Assembly (NCBI GenBank): GCA_002288455.1
Contig: NEUS01000010.1
Span: forward strand, 1-52,987
Direction of reading: 5' to 3'
Length of the DNA stretch: 52,987 nucleotides
From: Opitutia bacterium Tous-C1TDCM
GTDB lineage: Bacteria > Verrucomicrobiota > Verrucomicrobiia > Opitutales > Opitutaceae
Shown here: piece by piece, positions 18,385 through 26,719 of the stretch
How the letters are laid out: the number at the start of each line of letters is the position of its first letter
Numbering within the stretch: position 1 is the first letter of the stretch
The notes under the pieces: generated by a model
Told to the model about the DNA's origin: nothing
The model's database searches: none
What the model saw: only the letters and a program-made list of their open reading frames with translations
Translations under genes and position numbers: made by a program

Positions 18385-19680
18385 ATGGATACCCTGAATC
18401 ACGTCCTCCGCGGCCTGCTCGGCATCGCGGTCTTCCTCGGCCTCGCCGTCGCGCTGAGCGAAAACCGCCGCGCCATCAACTGGCGGCTCGTCGGCGCCGG
18501 TCTCGCGCTGCAGTTCGTTTTCGCCGCCCTCGTCATCCATGTCGGCCCCGTCCGCAGCGTCGTCGAGGCCCTCGGCGGCTTCTTCGTCAAACTCCTCGGC
18601 TTCACCGGCGAAGGCACCCGGTTTCTCTTCGGCTCGCTCGTCGATCCCTCGAAACACGGCGTCGTCTTCGGCCTCTCGATTTTGCCGTCGGTGATCTTTT
18701 TCTCCGCGTTCACCTCGATGCTCTACTACCTCGGCGTGCTCCAGAAGATCGTCTACGGCTTTGCCTGGATCATGTCCAAAACCATGAAGCTGTCCGGCGC
18801 CGAAAGCCTTTCCGCTTCCGCCAATGTCTTCCTCGGCCAGACCGAGGCCCCGCTGCTGATCCGCCCCTACCTCGCGCGCCTCACCCGCTCGGAGCTGCTC
18901 TGCATTATGGTCGGCGGCATGGCCACCATCGCCGGCGCCGTGATGATCGCCTACATCAGTTTCCTCGGCGGCAACGACCCCGCGCAGCAGACGATCTTCG
19001 CCACCCATCTCATCACCGCCTCCGTGATCTCCGCGCCCGCCGCGATCATGGTCGCCAAGATCTTGCTGCCGCAGACGGAAAAGGTGAACGAGAACCTCGA
19101 AGTCGCGCGCGACAAGATCGGCGCCAATCTGCTCGACGCCATCTGCCTCGGCACGACCGACGGCCTCAAGCTCGCCGTCAATATCGGCGGCATGCTCATC
19201 GTGTTCACGGCCCTCGTCGCCTTCTGCAACTACATCCTCGGCGACTGGATCGGCGCCCCCACCGGCCTCAACACCTGGATCGCCGGCCTCACCGGCGGCA
19301 CCTACAAAACCTTCTCCCTCGAATTCATTCTCGGCCTGCTCTACGCGCCGATCGCCTGGCTCATCGGCATCGACCGCGGCGACCTCATGATCTCGGGCCA
19401 ACTGCTTGGCACCCGCACCGTGCTCAACGAATTCGTCTCCTATCTCCAGCTCGGCGAAATCAAAGCCGCCGGCACCCTGCAGAATCCGCGCACGCTCGTT
19501 ATCCTCACCTACGCGCTTTGCGGTTTCGCCAACATCGTCTCCATCGGCATCCAGGTCGGCGGCATCGGCGCCTTGGCCCCCGAGCAACGCGGCAACCTCG
19601 CCAAACTCGGCGTCAAAGCTCTCATCGGCGGCAGCATCGCCTGCTTCCTCACCGCCTGCGTCGCCGCGATGATGGTCTGA
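18385..19680 (+). CDS. nupC: Concentrative nucleoside transporter (NupC family)
   Basis: Inner-membrane ion-coupled nucleoside symporter of the CNT family, 431 residues with about ten hydrophobic segments. The family signature is clear: SASANVFLGQTEAPLLIRPYL, followed by MVGGMATIAGAVMIAYISFL, the KILLPQTE motif, then GTTDGLKLAVNIGGMLI and a C-terminal GFANIVSIGIQVGGIGALAP segment. The ATG at 18385 fits the start of the first membrane helix. It probably salvages nucleosides; sodium or proton coupling cannot be told here. It is followed by a repeat-rich 315-base spacer. Confidence 0.95.
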   Translation: MDTLNHVLRGLLGIAVFLGLAVALSENRRAINWRLVGAGLALQFVFAALVIHVGPVRSVVEALGGFFVKLLGFTGEGTRFLFGSLVDPSKHGVVFGLSILPSVIFFSAFTSMLYYLGVLQKIVYGFAWIMSKTMKLSGAESLSASANVFLGQTEAPLLIRPYLARLTRSELLCIMVGGMATIAGAVMIAYISFLGGNDPAQQTIFATHLITASVISAPAAIMVAKILLPQTEKVNENLEVARDKIGANLLDAICLGTTDGLKLAVNIGGMLIVFTALVAFCNYILGDWIGAPTGLNTWIAGLTGGTYKTFSLEFILGLLYAPIAWLIGIDRGDLMISGQLLGTRTVLNEFVSYLQLGEIKAAGTLQNPRTLVILTYALCGFANIVSIGIQVGGIGALAPEQRGNLAKLGVKALIGGSIACFLTACVAAMMV

Positions 19681-19700
19681 GCGCCGGGCCGCGGCGGAGG

Positions 19701-19970
19701 GGACCACTTATTCTCACTGATCTTCACTGAATCGGACGGAATCCGATCTGGGCCTTAAGCCCGTTTCCATTCCCTTCCATCAGTGGAAATCAGTGTCCAT
19801 CAGTGGTTCACTCTTCCGGCGAACTACGCCGCCCGTCCCCTCCGCTTCGCGGCCGAAGGAACCACTTATCCTCACTGATGCTCACTGAATCGGACGGAAT
19901 CCAATCCCGGCCCTAAGCCAGATTGCATTCCGTGCCATCAGTGAAAATCAGCGTCCATCAGTGGTTCACT
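19701..19970. repeat. Pair of ~112-bp palindromic intergenic elements
   Basis: This covers the gene-free stretch 19681-19995. Two near-identical copies lie in the same orientation (19701-19812 and 19858-19970). Each starts GGA(A)CCACTTAT, then CTCACTGAT and TCACTGAATCGGACGGAAT, and ends with ATCAGTG units repeated at about 10-base steps and GTGGTTCACT. The two ends of each copy are complementary (CCACT...CACTGAT against ATCAGTG...AGTGG), so each could fold into a long hairpin. The 45 bases between copies look like ordinary spacer. The pair lies between convergent genes, which would suit a bidirectional transcription stop or a REP/MITE-like mobile repeat. No gene is seen here. Confidence 0.8.
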
Positions 19971-19995
19971 GCCTTCACCGGCCGGCCACGTCGGC

Positions 19996-20379
19996 TCAGC
20001 TCTTCTGCCGCCACTCGCCGGACGCTTCCTGGATCCACACGCCGCGCTTGCTGCCGATCGCGATGCGCTGCGCCCGCGCGCGGCCCACGGCGTCGACATC
20101 GGAATTGGTCTGCTGCGCAATCAAGGTGTAGGCCGCGCGGCGATCCGTGTTCTCCTCGGAAATCAGGCGCTGCTCCTCGCCGCCGGCCGCCCCGCGGGCC
20201 TCGAGGTAGCCGCGGTTGTTTTCCCCGGCGATGCCGCGGTCCTTGAGCCCGTCGATCGCGCCGAGCCGTTGCGCCATGCGCGACTTGATCGCGCCGGAAT
20301 CCTGGGCGCGGCCCGGACCGGCAAAACCGACCGCCAGCACGGTGAACAGGAACAACCGCCAAAAAAGTTTCGTTTTCAT
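19996..20379 (-). CDS. YdbL-like DUF1318 periplasmic protein
   Basis: Secreted protein of 127 residues with a signal peptide (LFWRLFLFTVLAVGFAGPGRAQ). The mature part shows the DUF1318/YdbL pattern: IKSRMAQRLGAIDGLKDRGIAGENNRGYLEAR, then EENTDRRAAYTLIAQQT and a C-terminal WIQ.SGEWRQK. In E. coli, YdbL modulates the YdbH-YnbE bridge between the inner and outer membranes. The ATG at 20379 was chosen for the signal peptide. It lies 10 bases after the YnbE-like gene and is the last gene of a three-gene minus-strand set. The gene symbol is left blank because orthology is inferred from motifs and gene order. Confidence 0.85.
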   Translation of the reverse strand: MKTKLFWRLFLFTVLAVGFAGPGRAQDSGAIKSRMAQRLGAIDGLKDRGIAGENNRGYLEARGAAGGEEQRLISEENTDRRAAYTLIAQQTNSDVDAVGRARAQRIAIGSKRGVWIQEASGEWRQKS

Positions 20380-20389
20380 AGGGCCAGGG

Positions 20390-20575
20390 TCAGGTGCGCG
20401 GGGCGTTGATCGTCTTCGAAGTCTTGTCCAGATCGCCGAAAAAATCGTCGAGCGCACGGTCCACTTTCACGTTCACGTCGACGACCGCGTTCACCCGGAT
20501 CGGATCCATCGACACATGCAGGCAGCCGCCGGAACCGGCGGCGAAAAGACAAAGCAGGCAAAGGCGCAGGGACAT
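20390..20575 (-). CDS. YnbE-like small lipoprotein
   Basis: Lipoprotein of 61 residues, about the length of E. coli YnbE. The signal peptide ends in a lipobox SGGC with the acylated Cys at residue 18. The short mature part is a beta-prone strand (INAVVDVNVKVDRALDDFF pattern) typical of the YnbE family, which in E. coli multimerises and caps YdbH at the outer membrane. ATG at 20575. It lies between the YdbH-like and YdbL-like genes, as in E. coli, and this synteny is strong support for such a short gene. Longer overlapping open frames on this strand have no such features. Confidence 0.82.
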   Translation of the reverse strand: MSLRLCLLCLFAAGSGGCLHVSMDPIRVNAVVDVNVKVDRALDDFFGDLDKTSKTINAPRT

Positions 20576-20646
20576 GGCGACGGGAGTGTGCCGCTCTGAC
20601 GCCTTCGCACAACCAAAGTTTCCTCCCGCGCTCCGATACCTCCGAT

Positions 20647-20676
20647 CTTTCAACTCTCACCTTTCACCCTTCAACC
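20647..20676. repeat. 7-base-period degenerate array (CTTTCAA type)
   Basis: Four consecutive 7-mers, CTTTCAA CTCTCAC CTTTCAC CCTTCAA, lie in the 123-base gap between the YdbH-like and YnbE-like genes. They belong to the same family of heptamer arrays found at several other places between 20 and 33 kb. Confidence 0.75.
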
Positions 20677-20698
20677 GCGGCGGCGCACCGTGCCGCCG

Positions 20699-21997
20699 CT
20701 ACCGCGTCGTCATGTTCAATTTCCCTTCCATGCCGAGCCGCACCAGTTCCGCCAACGGCCCCGCCACATTCACTTCCAGCCGCACCGATTCCACAATATC
20801 GGTCCGGCCCGCCGGCGCCGCTTCCACCACCACCTGCGCCGTCCGGTCCGCCGTGGTTCCCGCCGGATCGATCCGCACCGCGACCGACTGCACCTCCAGC
20901 GGCAACTGCCCGAGCTCGATCGCCTTGAGCGTGGCATAGGCCGGATTGACCGGCGAAAACAACCCCCGCAGCGGCCCCAGCCACTTCGGCAAAAGGTCGA
21001 TCCGCTCGCGCAGATTTTCCGGCAACCGCGACGTCAGCAAATCCGGCGACGCCGCCAGCGTGATCGACGCCTGCGCCTGCCCCACCGGCGCCAATTTCCC
21101 CTGCGCAAACCGGAATCCCTCCCGCGCCGACCAGCCCACCGTCGCCTGTCCGCCCACCTTGCCCTTCGCCCCCGCCAGCACCGCGGGCAACCACGCCGAC
21201 AATCCCCCCAATTCGATACCCGCCACGTTCACCGTCGTCAGCACCTCCGGCGCCGCCGGATCCAAGGTAAACGTCCCGACCTCCGCTTTTCCGCCGAACG
21301 CCTCGAGCGCCAGCCCGCTCACCGTCAGCCGATCCTGCGGATCCATGGCCAATTCCGCCTGCGCCGCCCCGAACCCGACGTCGCCGAAAACCGCCTGCGT
21401 GAAACTCAAGGTCAGTCCCTGCCCCGGCGCCAAGGTCTCGCCCCCGCGCCGCACCCCGCCGCGCAACGCCAGCCCCTCGACCCGCCACTTGCCCGCGGCC
21501 TCGCTCACCTTGCCGTCGCGCAACTCCACCTCGAGCCGGCCCGTCACCACGCCGTCTTGCAACGTGCCCGCGCCCGTCACCTTCACGCGGCCCTCGGCCG
21601 TCACCGCGCCGACCGACGCCGGCAACATCCGCGCCAGCCACGCCGGCAACCACGTGCCCAAATCGATTTCCGCCGCCGGCACTTCCCAAGTCCCGTCGCG
21701 CCACGACCGCAGCTTCACGCCCGCCGTCACCCGCATGCCCGCGCCGTCGATCCGCAACGTGCCCGCCTGCCCGGTTCCGTCCGCCGCCGGCGCCAACGTC
21801 AGCTGCCATTTCACTCCCGCCGCCGGCACCCAGCCGCCCGGCGCCAGCTCGCCGCCGAATTCGCCCGCGAACAACGGCCACGCCCAGCCGCGTACTTCCT
21901 CGGCTGCAGTCGCTCCCGAAATCGCCAACCCGCCCGCACCCAGCCCCAGCCCGACCAGCAAACGGCCGACGGAGAGAATGCGAAAAAGGGACGGCAC
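20699..21997 (-). CDS. YdbH-like AsmA-type envelope protein (short form)
   Basis: Beta-rich protein of 432 residues with an N-terminal hydrophobic segment (SVGRLLVGLGLGAGGLAISG) that could anchor it in the inner membrane. The body consists of repeated short beta strands (LTLSFTQAVF, AQAELAMDPQDRLTVSGLAL, GGLSAWLPAVL) as in YdbH and related AsmA-like lipid-transport bridges, and a C-terminal VRLEVNVAGPLAELV segment. E. coli YdbH is about twice as long, so this would be a shorter bridge. The GTG start at 21997 is the only good start. The call depends mainly on its position immediately upstream of YnbE- and YdbL-like genes. A role in moving phospholipids to the outer membrane is inferred. Confidence 0.75.
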   Translation of the reverse strand: MPSLFRILSVGRLLVGLGLGAGGLAISGATAAEEVRGWAWPLFAGEFGGELAPGGWVPAAGVKWQLTLAPAADGTGQAGTLRIDGAGMRVTAGVKLRSWRDGTWEVPAAEIDLGTWLPAWLARMLPASVGAVTAEGRVKVTGAGTLQDGVVTGRLEVELRDGKVSEAAGKWRVEGLALRGGVRRGGETLAPGQGLTLSFTQAVFGDVGFGAAQAELAMDPQDRLTVSGLALEAFGGKAEVGTFTLDPAAPEVLTTVNVAGIELGGLSAWLPAVLAGAKGKVGGQATVGWSAREGFRFAQGKLAPVGQAQASITLAASPDLLTSRLPENLRERIDLLPKWLGPLRGLFSPVNPAYATLKAIELGQLPLEVQSVAVRIDPAGTTADRTAQVVVEAAPAGRTDIVESVRLEVNVAGPLAELVRLGMEGKLNMTTR

Positions 21998-22069
21998 GCG
22001 GCAGCTTGGTACTGCGGAGTCGGCGAACTTGCCAACTCCGGACTGACCGGGCCCGGTCGACCGAACCGC

Positions 22070-22144
22070 AGCTCTCAGCAGTCAGCTCTCAGCTCTCAGC
22101 GATCAGCGGTCCGGGCTTTCAACTTTCACCCTTCAACTTTCAAC
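22070..22144. repeat. 7-base-period arrays (AGCTCTC and CTTTCAA types)
   Basis: In the 187-base spacer upstream of the YdbH-like gene and downstream of glgP, six 7-mers of AGCTCTC/AGCAGTC/AGCGATC type (22070-22111) are followed by four CTTTCAA/CTTTCAC/CCTTCAA 7-mers (about 22116-22144). The phase is kept exactly within each run. No gene is seen in this spacer. Confidence 0.78.
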
Positions 22145-22184
22145 CGGCTGGCGGCCCTCGGCCGCCAGCCCATGCCGCCGGCCT

Positions 22185-24716
22185 TCACTTCACCGGAATC
22201 GCCGGCAAGTTCCAGATCTGCTCCGCGTATTCGCGGATCGTGCGGTCGGAGGAGAACTTGCCCATGCGCGCCGTGTTGAGAATCGCCATCCGCGCCCACT
22301 TGGTCTGGTCGCGGTACGCGGCATCGACGCGCGCGTGGCAATCGCTGTAGGAACGGAAATCCGACAACACGAGGTAAGGGTCGCCGCCGTGCGTCAGGCT
22401 GCCGTGCAGCGAGGCAAAGGCCCCCTGCTCGCCCGGCGTGAAGTAATCGCTGCCGAGCCAGTCGACCACGGCCCGGATCTCTTCGTCGCGGTGGTACACA
22501 TCCCAGGGATTGTAGCCGCGCGCGTGCAGCGCCTCGACCTCCTCGACCGTGTGGCCGAAGATGAAGATGTTTTCGTCGCCGACCTCTTCCTTGATCTCGA
22601 CGTTGGCGCCGTCGAGCGTGCCGATCGTGAGCGCGCCGTTGAGCGAGAGCTTCATGTTGCCCGTGCCCGAGGCTTCCTTGCCCGCGGTCGAAATCTGCTC
22701 CGAGAGATCGGCCGCCGGGATGATTTTCTCGGCCAGCGAAACGCGGTAGTTCGGCAAAAACGCCACCTTCAATTTCCCCTGCAGGCGCGTGTCGCTGTTG
22801 ATGCGGGCGCCGATGACGTTGATCGCGCGGATGATGTTTTTCGCCAGATCGTAGCCGGGCGCCGCCTTCGCCGCGAAGATGAACACGCGCGGCACCAGAT
22901 CGAGATCCGGGTTCTGCAGCAGCCGGCGGTACAGCGCCAGAATGTGCAGCAAATTGAGATGCTGCCGCTTGTACTCGTGCAGGCGCTTGATCTGCACATC
23001 GAAGATCGCGTCGGGCGAAACCGTCACGCCGCACTCCGCCGCGATGACGGCGGCGAGTTCGACTTTGTTGGCCCGCTTGATCGCCATGAACTCGCGCTGG
23101 AACGCGGGGTCGTCCGCGAACTTTTCCAGGCCCTTCAGCAAATCGAGATCCTTGGCCCAGGCGTCGGAACCGAGCTTTTCGGTGATCGCGGCCGACAGGC
23201 GCGGATTGGATTTCAGCAACCAGCGCCGCGGCGTGATGCCGTTGGTCTTGTTCTGGAATTTGCCCGGGTAAAGCGTGTCGAAATGCGGGAAGAGGTGCTT
23301 CTTCAGCAACGCCGTGTGCAGGGCGGCGACGCCGTTGACGGTGTGGCAACCGGCGACGGCGAGGTTGGCCATGCGGACCATTTTGCCGCCGCTCTCCTCG
23401 ATCAGGGAGCACGTGCGCTTCATCTCGACGTTGCCCGGCCACTGCGCCTCGACCAGCTGCATCAGGCGCTGGTTGATGTCGTAGATGATCTGGAGATGGC
23501 GCGGCAGCACGCGCTCGAAGAGCGGCACGCCCCACTTTTCCAGGGCCTCCGGCAACAGCGTGTGGTTCGTGTACGCGAAGGTCCGCGAGACGATGCCCCA
23601 GGCCGTGTCCCAGGCGAGATTGTGCTCGTCGAGCAAGATGCGCATGAGCTCCACGACCGCGATCGCCGGATGCGTGTCGTTGAGCTGCACCGCGACCTTG
23701 GCGGAGAAGTTGTCCCAGGAATTGCCCTCGGTGCGGAAATGCCGCCGCAGAATGTCGCGCAGCGAACACGCGACGAAGAAGTACTGCTGCACGAGGCGCA
23801 GCTCCTTGCCGGCTTCGCTCTTGTCGTTCGGGTAAAGCACCTTCGAGACCGTCTCGCCGACGGCCTTTTCGCGCACGGCCTCGACGTAGCCGCCGCTGTT
23901 GAACGCGGCCAAATCGAAGTCCTCGGTCGCCTTCGAGGCCCAGAGGCGGAGCAAATTCACCGTCTTCGTGCCGTAGCCGGCGGTCGGGATGTCGTGCGGC
24001 ACGCCGAGGATCGTCTTGGTGCCGACCCAGCGCGGCCGGTAATTGCCGCGGTCGTCGAACACGTTCTCCACCCGTCCGTACAGCCGCACTTCCTGCGTGT
24101 ACTCGGGGCGGACGATTTCCCACGGATCGCCGTAACGGATCCAGTTGTCGGGATGCTCGACCTGGTGGCCGTTGACGAAGCCCTGCTTGAAGAGACCGAA
24201 TTCGTAATAGATGCCGTAGCCGAGCGCGGGGTAATCCAGCGTCGCCAGCGAATCGAGGAAACAGGCCGCCAGCCGGCCGAGGCCGCCGTTGCCGAGACCC
24301 ATGTCGACTTCGGATTCGCGGATCGCCTCGAACTCCAGCCCGAGCGAGCCCAGCGCCGCCTTCGCCGTCTCGTAAAGATCGGTGGCGATCAGGTTGTTCC
24401 CGAACAGGCGGCCCATCAGGTACTCGAGCGAGAAATAATAGATGCGGCGCACGTTGCGGGCGTTGTGCTCCGCCTGGGTCGCGATCATCCGCTCGTGGAT
24501 CGTGTCGCGGACCGCGAGCACGGTCGCCACCCACCAGTCGCGCGGCGTGGCCGACGAGGCATGCCGCGCCAGCGTCGAAACCAGATGGCGCTGGATCAAC
24601 GCCCGCATGACCTCGGTCTGGCCTTGGTCCGCGGTGGCGGCGGCCGGAGCGGAAGCCGCGACCGGCGCGGCGGGTTTGGCGGTGCGGGACGAACTTTTCT
24701 TGGCGGCGTTCGACAT
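22185..24716 (-). CDS. glgP: Glycogen/starch/alpha-glucan phosphorylase
   Basis: Cytosolic PLP enzyme that releases glucose-1-phosphate from alpha-1,4-glucans. The product is 843 residues, normal for the long GlgP family. The PLP-binding Lys is in [14 protein letters not shown] at about residue 689. Other family landmarks are [41 protein letters not shown] and the LKSNPRLS region. The N-terminus carries about 35 residues of Ala/Lys/Ser-rich tail before the conserved [15 protein letters not shown] helix. ATG at 24716. The gene stands alone on the minus strand, 57 bases after mutL. No other glycogen genes are in the window. Confidence 0.96.
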   Translation of the reverse strand: MSNAAKKSSSRTAKPAAPVAASAPAAATADQGQTEVMRALIQRHLVSTLARHASSATPRDWWVATVLAVRDTIHERMIATQAEHNARNVRRIYYFSLEYLMGRLFGNNLIATDLYETAKAALGSLGLEFEAIRESEVDMGLGNGGLGRLAACFLDSLATLDYPALGYGIYYEFGLFKQGFVNGHQVEHPDNWIRYGDPWEIVRPEYTQEVRLYGRVENVFDDRGNYRPRWVGTKTILGVPHDIPTAGYGTKTVNLLRLWASKATEDFDLAAFNSGGYVEAVREKAVGETVSKVLYPNDKSEAGKELRLVQQYFFVACSLRDILRRHFRTEGNSWDNFSAKVAVQLNDTHPAIAVVELMRILLDEHNLAWDTAWGIVSRTFAYTNHTLLPEALEKWGVPLFERVLPRHLQIIYDINQRLMQLVEAQWPGNVEMKRTCSLIEESGGKMVRMANLAVAGCHTVNGVAALHTALLKKHLFPHFDTLYPGKFQNKTNGITPRRWLLKSNPRLSAAITEKLGSDAWAKDLDLLKGLEKFADDPAFQREFMAIKRANKVELAAVIAAECGVTVSPDAIFDVQIKRLHEYKRQHLNLLHILALYRRLLQNPDLDLVPRVFIFAAKAAPGYDLAKNIIRAINVIGARINSDTRLQGKLKVAFLPNYRVSLAEKIIPAADLSEQISTAGKEASGTGNMKLSLNGALTIGTLDGANVEIKEEVGDENIFIFGHTVEEVEALHARGYNPWDVYHRDEEIRAVVDWLGSDYFTPGEQGAFASLHGSLTHGGDPYLVLSDFRSYSDCHARVDAAYRDQTKWARMAILNTARMGKFSSDRTIREYAEQIWNLPAIPVK

Positions 24717-24773
24717 AGGGAAAGGCGCGCAGCCTGTAGAACGAACCGTGCCAGCGCGAGCGCGGGTTGAGGC

Positions 24774-26660
24774 TTATTTCTGGAAACGCCGCGCCAGCTC
24801 GCCGTGGTTCAGTTCGATGTAGGTCGGCCGGCCCCCGGGACTCGTCAACGGCGTCCGCGTGGCAAACAGCTGCGCCACCAGCGCCCGCAATTCCGTCTCC
24901 CCCACGCTGTCCGGCAACCGCACGGCCTTCGCCGCCGCCCGCCGGGCCAATTCCTCGCGCGCCAACTCCGTGTTCCGGTCCGGCACCGAACCGTCGCGGA
25001 ACGCCCCCAGCAAATCCCGCAGGAACGGCTCCGCATCCGCCGGCTCCATCCAGGCCGGCACCGCCTCGATCCGGAAGAAATTCCGGCCGAACTCCGCGAT
25101 CTCGAACCCGTGGGCATTGAGAAACGCGAGCCGGTCCAGCAGCAGCGCCGACGCGATCGCGTCCAGTTCCACCGGCAACGGCAGCAGCAACCGCTGGCTC
25201 GGCACCGCGCCCGCCCGGAATTGCTCCCGCAACCGCTCGAACCACACCCGCTCGTGCGCCGCCCTCCGGTCCAGCAGCACCAGCCCCGCCGCCGTCTCGA
25301 ACAAAGCGTAATTCCCGTGCGCCACCCCGACGAACCGCCAGGCCGGAGCCGCGGATAACTGCGGATCGCGGATTGCGGGTTGCGGATTGGCTCCGGGAGA
25401 TAAAAACGGAGACCGAAAACCGGAAACCGGAGTACCAGACCCCGGCAAGGCGCGGGCCGCCAACGCCGGCAAATCCGTTTTCCGGATTGGCTCCACGGGA
25501 TTTGCACTTCCGGCCCCCGTGCTCGGACCAACCGCCTGCCCCCCAACTCCGAACTCCGAACCCCGAACACCAAACTCCGTTGCTTGCACCGCATTCCGGT
25601 CTCCGGTTTCCGGTTTCCGGTCTCCGGCCTTGTCCCCGTCTCCGGTTTCCGGTTTCCGCATTCCGGTTTCGCCCATTTCCCGCAGTCTCTGCAGCACCGA
25701 CCGGATCACAAAACTCCGCACCTGCGGCTCGCTGCGGAAGCGCACTTCGCGTTTCGCGGGGTGCACGTTCACGTCCACCGCCGCCGGATCGCATTCGAAA
25801 AACACGAACGCCAGCGGATACCGCCCCTTCGGCAGCGACTCGTGGTAGCTCTCGATCAGCGCGTAGTTCAGGGTCCGGCTGTCCACCGGCCGCGCGTTCA
25901 CGAACACGATCATCTCGTGCCGCGTCGACCGCCCGATTCCCGGTTTGCCGATCAGGCCGCGCAACCGCATCCCCGGCTCCTCCGCCGCCAGCGGCACCAG
26001 CGCCTCCGCCGTCTGCCGGCCGAAAATCTCCGCGATCCGCTCCTCCAGCGTCGCGCATTCCGGCGAACGGAACACGACCCGCCCGTCCTCGATCAGCGTG
26101 AACGCCGTCCCCGGGCACGCCAGCGCGTACAGCCGCACGCAGTGCACGATGTGCGCCGCCTCCGTCTGGTCGGTCTTCAGGAATTTGCGCCGCGCCGGCA
26201 CGGAATTGAACAGGTGCGTCACCTCCATCCGCGTGCCCACCGGCCGCCCGCACTCGCGCACATGCACCAGCTTGCCGCCGTTCACCAGCACCTCCGTGCC
26301 CGTGTCGCTCTCCGCCTCCCGCGTCTGCATCAGGAAACGCGATACGCTCGCGATCGACGGCAGCGCCTCGCCGCGGAAACCGTAGCTCGCCAACCGGTCG
26401 AGGTCCGTCGCCTCCGTGAGCTTGCTCGTCGCGTGCCGCTCCAGCGCCAGCAGCGCGTCGTCCCGCCCCATGCCGTGCCCGTTGTCCTCGATCCGCATCA
26501 GCGAACGCCCGCCGTGCCGGAACTCCACCTCCACCCGCGTCGCCCCCGCGTCCAGCGCGTTTTCCACCAGCTCCTTCACCACGGCCGCCGGCCGCTCGAT
26601 CACCTCGCCGGCGGCGATCTGGTTGGCGACCCGGTCGGTCAAAATGCGGACTTTGGCCAT
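24774..26660 (-). CDS. mutL: DNA mismatch repair protein MutL
   Basis: GHKL ATPase of mismatch repair, 628 residues. N-terminal motifs are intact: IAAGEVIERPAAVVKELVEN near residue 15-35, DAGAT, IEDNGHGM near 58, RHATSKL near 76 and GFRGEALPSI. The linker (about residues 325-425) is unusual: it is encoded by 7-base-period repeat arrays and translates as repeated RKPETGD and PVSGFRSP units. In the C-terminal domain, the endonuclease motif DQHAxxER reads DRRAAHERVWFE and the CPHGRP motif reads SPGGRP, so nicking activity is probably absent or altered. ATG at 26660. Downstream on the same strand comes glgP. Confidence 0.95.
   Translation of the reverse strand: MAKVRILTDRVANQIAAGEVIERPAAVVKELVENALDAGATRVEVEFRHGGRSLMRIEDNGHGMGRDDALLALERHATSKLTEATDLDRLASYGFRGEALPSIASVSRFLMQTREAESDTGTEVLVNGGKLVHVRECGRPVGTRMEVTHLFNSVPARRKFLKTDQTEAAHIVHCVRLYALACPGTAFTLIEDGRVVFRSPECATLEERIAEIFGRQTAEALVPLAAEEPGMRLRGLIGKPGIGRSTRHEMIVFVNARPVDSRTLNYALIESYHESLPKGRYPLAFVFFECDPAAVDVNVHPAKREVRFRSEPQVRSFVIRSVLQRLREMGETGMRKPETGDGDKAGDRKPETGDRNAVQATEFGVRGSEFGVGGQAVGPSTGAGSANPVEPIRKTDLPALAARALPGSGTPVSGFRSPFLSPGANPQPAIRDPQLSAAPAWRFVGVAHGNYALFETAAGLVLLDRRAAHERVWFERLREQFRAGAVPSQRLLLPLPVELDAIASALLLDRLAFLNAHGFEIAEFGRNFFRIEAVPAWMEPADAEPFLRDLLGAFRDGSVPDRNTELAREELARRAAAKAVRLPDSVGETELRALVAQLFATRTPLTSPGGRPTYIELNHGELARRFQK
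25361..25672. repeat. Heptamer arrays inside the mutL linker
   Basis: Several runs with exact 7-base period lie within the coding region: GCGGATC GCGGATT GCGGGTT GCGGATT (25361-25388), AAACCGG-type units (about 25403-25435), ACTCCGA-type units (about 25546-25580) and TTCCGGT/TCTCCGG-type units (25593-25627 and about 25637-25672). TTCCGGT-type units are the reverse complement of the ACCGGAA-type units, so the array forms partial inverted repeats. Because 3 x 7 = 21 bases, expansion by three units keeps the mutL frame. Confidence 0.82.
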
Positions 26661-26719
26661 GCGTCCGGCAAGTAGGGCCGCTTTGCGCGCGCCGCGTCAA
26701 CCCGCGCCTTCGCCCCCGG

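Noticed and set aside
18313..19707. Minus-strand extension of the gamma-carbonic anhydrase frame
   Set aside because: Antisense shadow of nupC, with no recognisable domain.
19701..19970. CRISPR array
   Set aside because: Only two long copies, palindromic themselves, with no array of uniform short repeats and no cas genes.
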